From Pogonophryne albipinna (Eukaryota > Chordata > Actinopteri > Perciformes > Artedidraconidae): a stretch of DNA of 64,000 nt. The DNA lies in contig CM053246.1 in the NCBI GenBank assembly GCA_028583405.1, positions 2,910,570 to 2,974,569 on the forward strand, given 5' to 3'. Of the stretch, positions 63,112-64,000 are shown one piece after another. Position 1 is the first letter of the stretch, and each line of letters opens with the position of its first letter. The translations under genes were made by a program, and so were the position numbers. The notes beneath the pieces were generated by a model that saw nothing but the letters and a program-made list of their open reading frames with translations, was not told where the DNA came from and ran no database searches.

Positions 63112-63504
63112 CAGTGTTTCCCCTAGGTTTACTGCTTTGGGGGGGTGCTGCCTGAGCGGGGGGGGGGGGGGGGGGGGGGGATATATATATATTGGGATAT
63201 ATTTTTTATTAAATCCTCTGGAGCAGAGAGAGGAGTTGTGGATTATTGTTATTGATTAATGCATCAGTGTTTCTTAGGGTCAAAAACACTAAACTCACAA
63301 CTTACAATTAAAGTGTTTAGTTTATTTAATAAAAGAGCACATGTTCAATGTGAAAAGTGACAGTAGATATAGATTAATTGCAATTTGGTGCTATATATAT
63401 ATATATATATATAACATTTTAAAACACCATGAATTTCAGGGGGGGCGCAGGGCTCCGTTGGCGGGGCGCAGCACCCCTCCAAGACAATGGTAGAGGAAAC
63501 ACTG
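63112..63504. mobile_element. hAT-like MITE, 393 bp, with G run
   Basis: CAGTGTTTCC at the left and GGAAACACTG at the right form a TIR. The flanks show no exact 8-bp duplication; instead they are partly inverted copies of each other (GCCTACACAGTG at 63092 and CACTGTGTAGGC at 63508). Contains a long G run (about 63158-63180) followed by (TA)5, and another (TA) run at 63395-63411. Confidence 0.5.
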
Positions 63505-63942
63505 AACACTGTGTAGGCTGGACTTCTAAAAGGAATTGCAAAGGCAGCAGAGGGATATGTTGGGCTAATATGGACCAAATCAATGTATCACTGGAAAAAT
63601 TTCTGCTTTATTGATGTTTTGAGAAAGCTTGTCTAAACCTGCATAGACTGGTCCAGTAAGGATGGATAAGGATGGTTTCATGTGTAGTATGGTAAGCCAT
63701 TGAATATTCTAGTACAGTAGGAGAACTAAAGAACATGGCCATGATCCATTGCCTAACATTAATTACATTAAGCCATGTTTAACGCTACAGGAGGCTGAAA
63801 GAGAACAGAACCAAATTTGCCCTCTGAGGCCTCATGTCAACTCAGTAAAAAGGGCATCCCAATGTAGTTATTGTCCTGGCCCACAGCCAGAAAAAGCACA
63901 AATGTTGCTTTTAAGATCATTGTGGAACGAGTGGGTCAGCCT
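63505..63942. other. Unassigned sequence
   Basis: No coding frame or delimited element. Confidence 0.3.
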
Positions 63943-64000
63943 GACTACAGACCCAGAATCAGCACTTTAGTAACATGGCTGAAATAGAGGGGTATGAGGC
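63943..64000 (-). repeat. Edge of another copy of repeat family F
   Basis: CAGACCCAGAATCAGCACTT, TAGTAACATGGCTGAAATAG and AGGGGTATGAGGC are the reverse complement of 33688-33745, with few differences. The copy continues beyond the window. Confidence 0.75.

Overview
The window is vertebrate nuclear DNA, most likely from a ray-finned (teleost) fish. The evidence is the repeat content: Rex3/RTE, L2 and CR1-type LINEs, DIRS1-like, BEL/Pao and Ty3/Gypsy retrotransposons, a Tc1 transposon, many hAT, PIF/Harbinger and other TIR elements, tRNA-derived SINEs and a long (AC)n tract. There are no operons, bacterial genes, CRISPR arrays or RNA genes. The only host coding sequence I can defend is one 59-bp exon on the minus strand (32604-32662). 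It has a good acceptor and donor and encodes the P-loop/switch I stretch characteristic of RAB6. The window therefore probably lies largely inside large introns of a rab6 gene, filled by layers of mobile elements.

Layout. 1-6856: Ty3/Gypsy element (5' LTR cut by the window edge, 3' LTR at 6681-6856), with its reverse transcriptase core deleted and interrupted by a minus-strand CR1-like LINE, a short LINE tail and a hAT MITE. 7369-13178: a TIR-bounded repeat holding a Rex3 copy, a PIF/Harbinger-like element with a MADF-like coding remnant, and a hAT deletion derivative. 13466-18140: an older repeat with a large hairpin, a SINE fragment, and a hAT carrying seven 64-bp tandem units. 18423-18628: perfect (AC)103. 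19270-22860: a repeat split by a hAT MITE, a 2-kb long-TIR element and an 857-bp TIR element. 23780-27300: hAT remnants and nested copies of families seen earlier. 28030-31910: minus-strand two-ORF LINE. 32604-32662: rab6 exon. 33050-36387: L2 tail, repeat, SINE, and a Tc1 with one frameshift. 36439-44688: hAT ends enclosing an L2 LINE and a DIRS1-like element. 46096-47969: hAT with a BED finger and a nested TTAA MITE. 48000-49800: SINE and two opposed Gypsy fragments. 50781-51427: TIR MITE with TAA target duplication. 51758-58037: BEL/Pao element, each LTR split by a different hAT. 58070-60740: minus-strand L2-like LINE. 60906-63091: hAT lacking its catalytic centre. 63112 to the end: MITE and the edge of another repeat.

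Most coding regions are defective (frameshifts, stops, lost catalytic residues, internal deletions). The nesting gives a relative order of insertions, and nine hAT elements have exact 8-bp target duplications. I saw no convincing novel biological system. The interesting material is the TE architecture, several clean structural lesions, and the conserved exon surviving among them. All family calls are from reading the sequence, without database searches.
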